Shown piece after piece: positions 62,557 to 64,000 of a DNA stretch of 64,000 bases. The notes beneath the pieces were generated by a model. That model ran no database searches and was not told the origin of the DNA. It was given only the letters and a program-made list of their open reading frames with translations. This stretch comes from Azadirachta indica (lineage: Eukaryota; Streptophyta; Magnoliopsida; Sapindales; Meliaceae): assembly GCA_022749755.1 (NCBI GenBank), contig CM040453.1, positions 4,114,102-4,178,101 of the forward strand. Reading direction: 5' to 3'. Made by a program: the position numbers and the translations under genes. Each line of letters begins with the position of its first letter. Position 1 is the first letter of the stretch.

Positions 62557-63552
62557 AGTAGGGTTAGAACTAGCATTAAAATAAAATTGAGGCTCATATA
62601 ATGAAAGAGTAGTAGAAAAGCAATGATAATCTCGAAGTCTAATTGGAAGTTCTCTTACCCAATTAGAATGACGAAGTGGGCGAGAAATATTAGTGGATGG
62701 AGAAGAAACGGTAGTGCTGTTAGGTGTAAATCCAGAAGACAAAGTTGTCGGCTCAAGAGTAGATGATTGTGTATTGGACATATCTGTATGAGGCTCATGT
62801 AAGGAATCTGTATCAAGAAATAAATCTACAGACTTATTAGTAAAGAAACGAGTAATGTGAGACTCAGAACAAAAGTTGGAGAGAGAAGAAAACATTTTGT
62901 GTTCCCAAAAAATCACATGACGAGATATACGAAGTCTATTAGACACAGGATTCCAACACCAATAACCTTTATGTTCAATTCCATATCCAAGAAAACAGCA
63001 AAGACGAGCTTTAAGTTCTAATTTTGTGTACTCGTAAGGTTGAAGAAGAACAAAACAAGTACAACCAAAAACTTTGAGAAGATTATAATTAGGTAGAGTT
63101 CCATATAACCGTTTATAAGGAGATTGATTAGAAATAAGAGGGGAAGATATTTGATTTATGGTGTAGACAGCTATAAGCGCGGCTTCCTCCCAAAAACGTT
63201 CTGGACAAGAGGCAGAAATAAAGAAAGCACGAACTATTTCAAAAATATGCCTGTGTTTACATTCTGCTTTACCATTTTGTTGAGAAGTGTCAGGATAAGA
63301 TTGATGACAAAGAGTTCCATTATTTTGAAGAAGTTGTAAAAACTCAGAATCCCTGTATTTTATAGCATTATCAGTACGAAAAACTTTAATAGAATAGGAT
63401 AATTGAGTTTGAATCATTTTAGCAAAATCATGATAGATTTTAACTAATTTAGATTTGTGCTTCATAAAATAAATTCAAGTATAACGAGAATAATCATCTA
63501 TGAGAATAACAAAATACATAGAGCCTCCCATTGTAGTAGTAGGTGAAGGACC
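62554..63552 (-). pseudogene. copia integrase region
   Basis: Core motifs FRTDNAIKYRD and SQQNGKAECKHRHIF carry the second Asp and the Glu of the DDE triad; the first Asp falls in an IDDYSRY stretch. The GYWCWNP and FGCTCFV motifs of the C-terminal part are present. Stops lie at 63475-63477 and 63553-63555. Confidence 0.9.
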
Positions 63553-64000
63553 CTAGATATCAGAATGAATTAGATCAAATGGAGCATGAGAAATAGAGTC
63601 ACTATGATAAAAAGGAAGAATAGTTTGTTTTGCTAGATGACATGATACACAATCAATATGATCCTCTGATACAGTTCCCAAAATACCAGTAGAAACTAAT
63701 GAACAAAGACGATTGGGTGACATTGACCTAGGCGAGAATGCCAAAGACTTAAAAAAGAAACTGAAGTTGTAAACGCAGCAAGTGGTGAATCAGAGAGATA
63801 ACTGGATGAAAGATGAAGACTGATAAGCTCAAACAAACGTCTAATTTTACAGCTTGTCCCAAGCGTCTGACCTGTCTTCGGATCCTGCACATAACAACCA
63901 GAAGTAGTGAAAAGAACCTGAAGACCAAGATCACACAATTGTCCAACAGACAAAAGATTAAGGGTAAGGTTAGGAATAAGAAAAGTATCGGGTAATGAGA
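63553..64000 (-). pseudogene. copia GAG_pre-integrase region, cut by window edge
   Basis: Reads LWHSRLG followed by a one-base loss, then SPNRLCSLVSTGILG and CVSCHLAKQ (the zinc-binding Cys pair of integrase). The upstream part reads SVGQLCDLGLQVLFT. Confidence 0.85.

Larger units (their letters stand above)
60831..64000 (-). mobile_element. Ty1/copia LTR retrotransposon, 3' part, decayed
   Basis: Order on the minus strand: GAG_pre-integrase, integrase, reverse transcriptase, RNase H, 3' LTR. This is the copia order, with integrase before RT. The element runs off the right edge. From 63744 down to 61066 there is no frameshift that I see, only stop codons; one single-base deletion sits near 63725. 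Confidence 0.93.

Noticed and set aside
1..64000. CRISPR arrays, operons, riboswitches, bacterial elements
   Set aside because: Nothing of the kind is present; this is spliced eukaryotic nuclear DNA.

Overview
This is a stretch of nuclear genome from a eudicot plant, probably a woody rosid; the species cannot be fixed from the sequence. The evidence is intron-rich genes with GT-AG splice sites in AT-rich introns, plant-type transcription factors (ABI4, R2R3-MYB, bHLH, ATL RING-H2), an Em-type LEA gene, (TA)n microsatellites, and a degenerate Ty1/copia element.

Layout. 1-9900 (+): C-terminal part of APC1, the anaphase-promoting complex subunit, running in from the left. 11393-11897 (-): an Em/LEA_5 gene whose usual start codon is ATA, with an in-frame upstream ATG. 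12950-14260: E2F-like sites, a TATA box and orphan short reading frames. 15656-17175 (+): a KIM-containing clade-B PP2C (AP2C1 type) with upstream W-boxes. 20888-32180 (+): clathrin heavy chain. 33429-36131 (+): ALG11. 36947-39323 (+): a conserved plant protein with one C-terminal membrane span. 40957-41928 (+): a bHLH-ACT-like transcription factor. 42334-43171: an imperfect AT-rich palindrome. 45837-46646 (+): an intronless subgroup-22-like R2R3-MYB. 48179-48390 (-): ribosomal protein eL41, 25 residues in two exons. 49023-49860: a second palindrome flanked by a 9-bp direct repeat, which points to a Mutator-type foldback MITE. 51224-51676 (-): an ATL RING-H2 ligase. 54107-56211 (-): three phase-compatible exon-like blocks of an unrecognised gene fragment. 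56386-57366 (-): ABI4. 60831-64000 (-): the 3' part of a decayed copia retrotransposon, running off the right edge.

How the genes relate. There is no operon-like organisation. APC1, clathrin heavy chain, ALG11 and eL41 are housekeeping genes. The rest lean towards stress and hormone signalling. ABI4 and an Em gene, a known output of the ABA seed pathway, lie 45 kb apart. AP2C1-type phosphatases act on stress MAP kinases, and subgroup-22 MYBs act in ABA and stress responses. This proximity may be chance.

Most promising observations: the Em gene that has lost its normal start but gained a presequence-like N-terminus; the foldback element with a perfect 9-bp target-site duplication; the copia copy whose six visible stops are all one transition from a plausible sense codon; and the exon fragments downstream of ABI4. 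I found no clear new multi-gene system.
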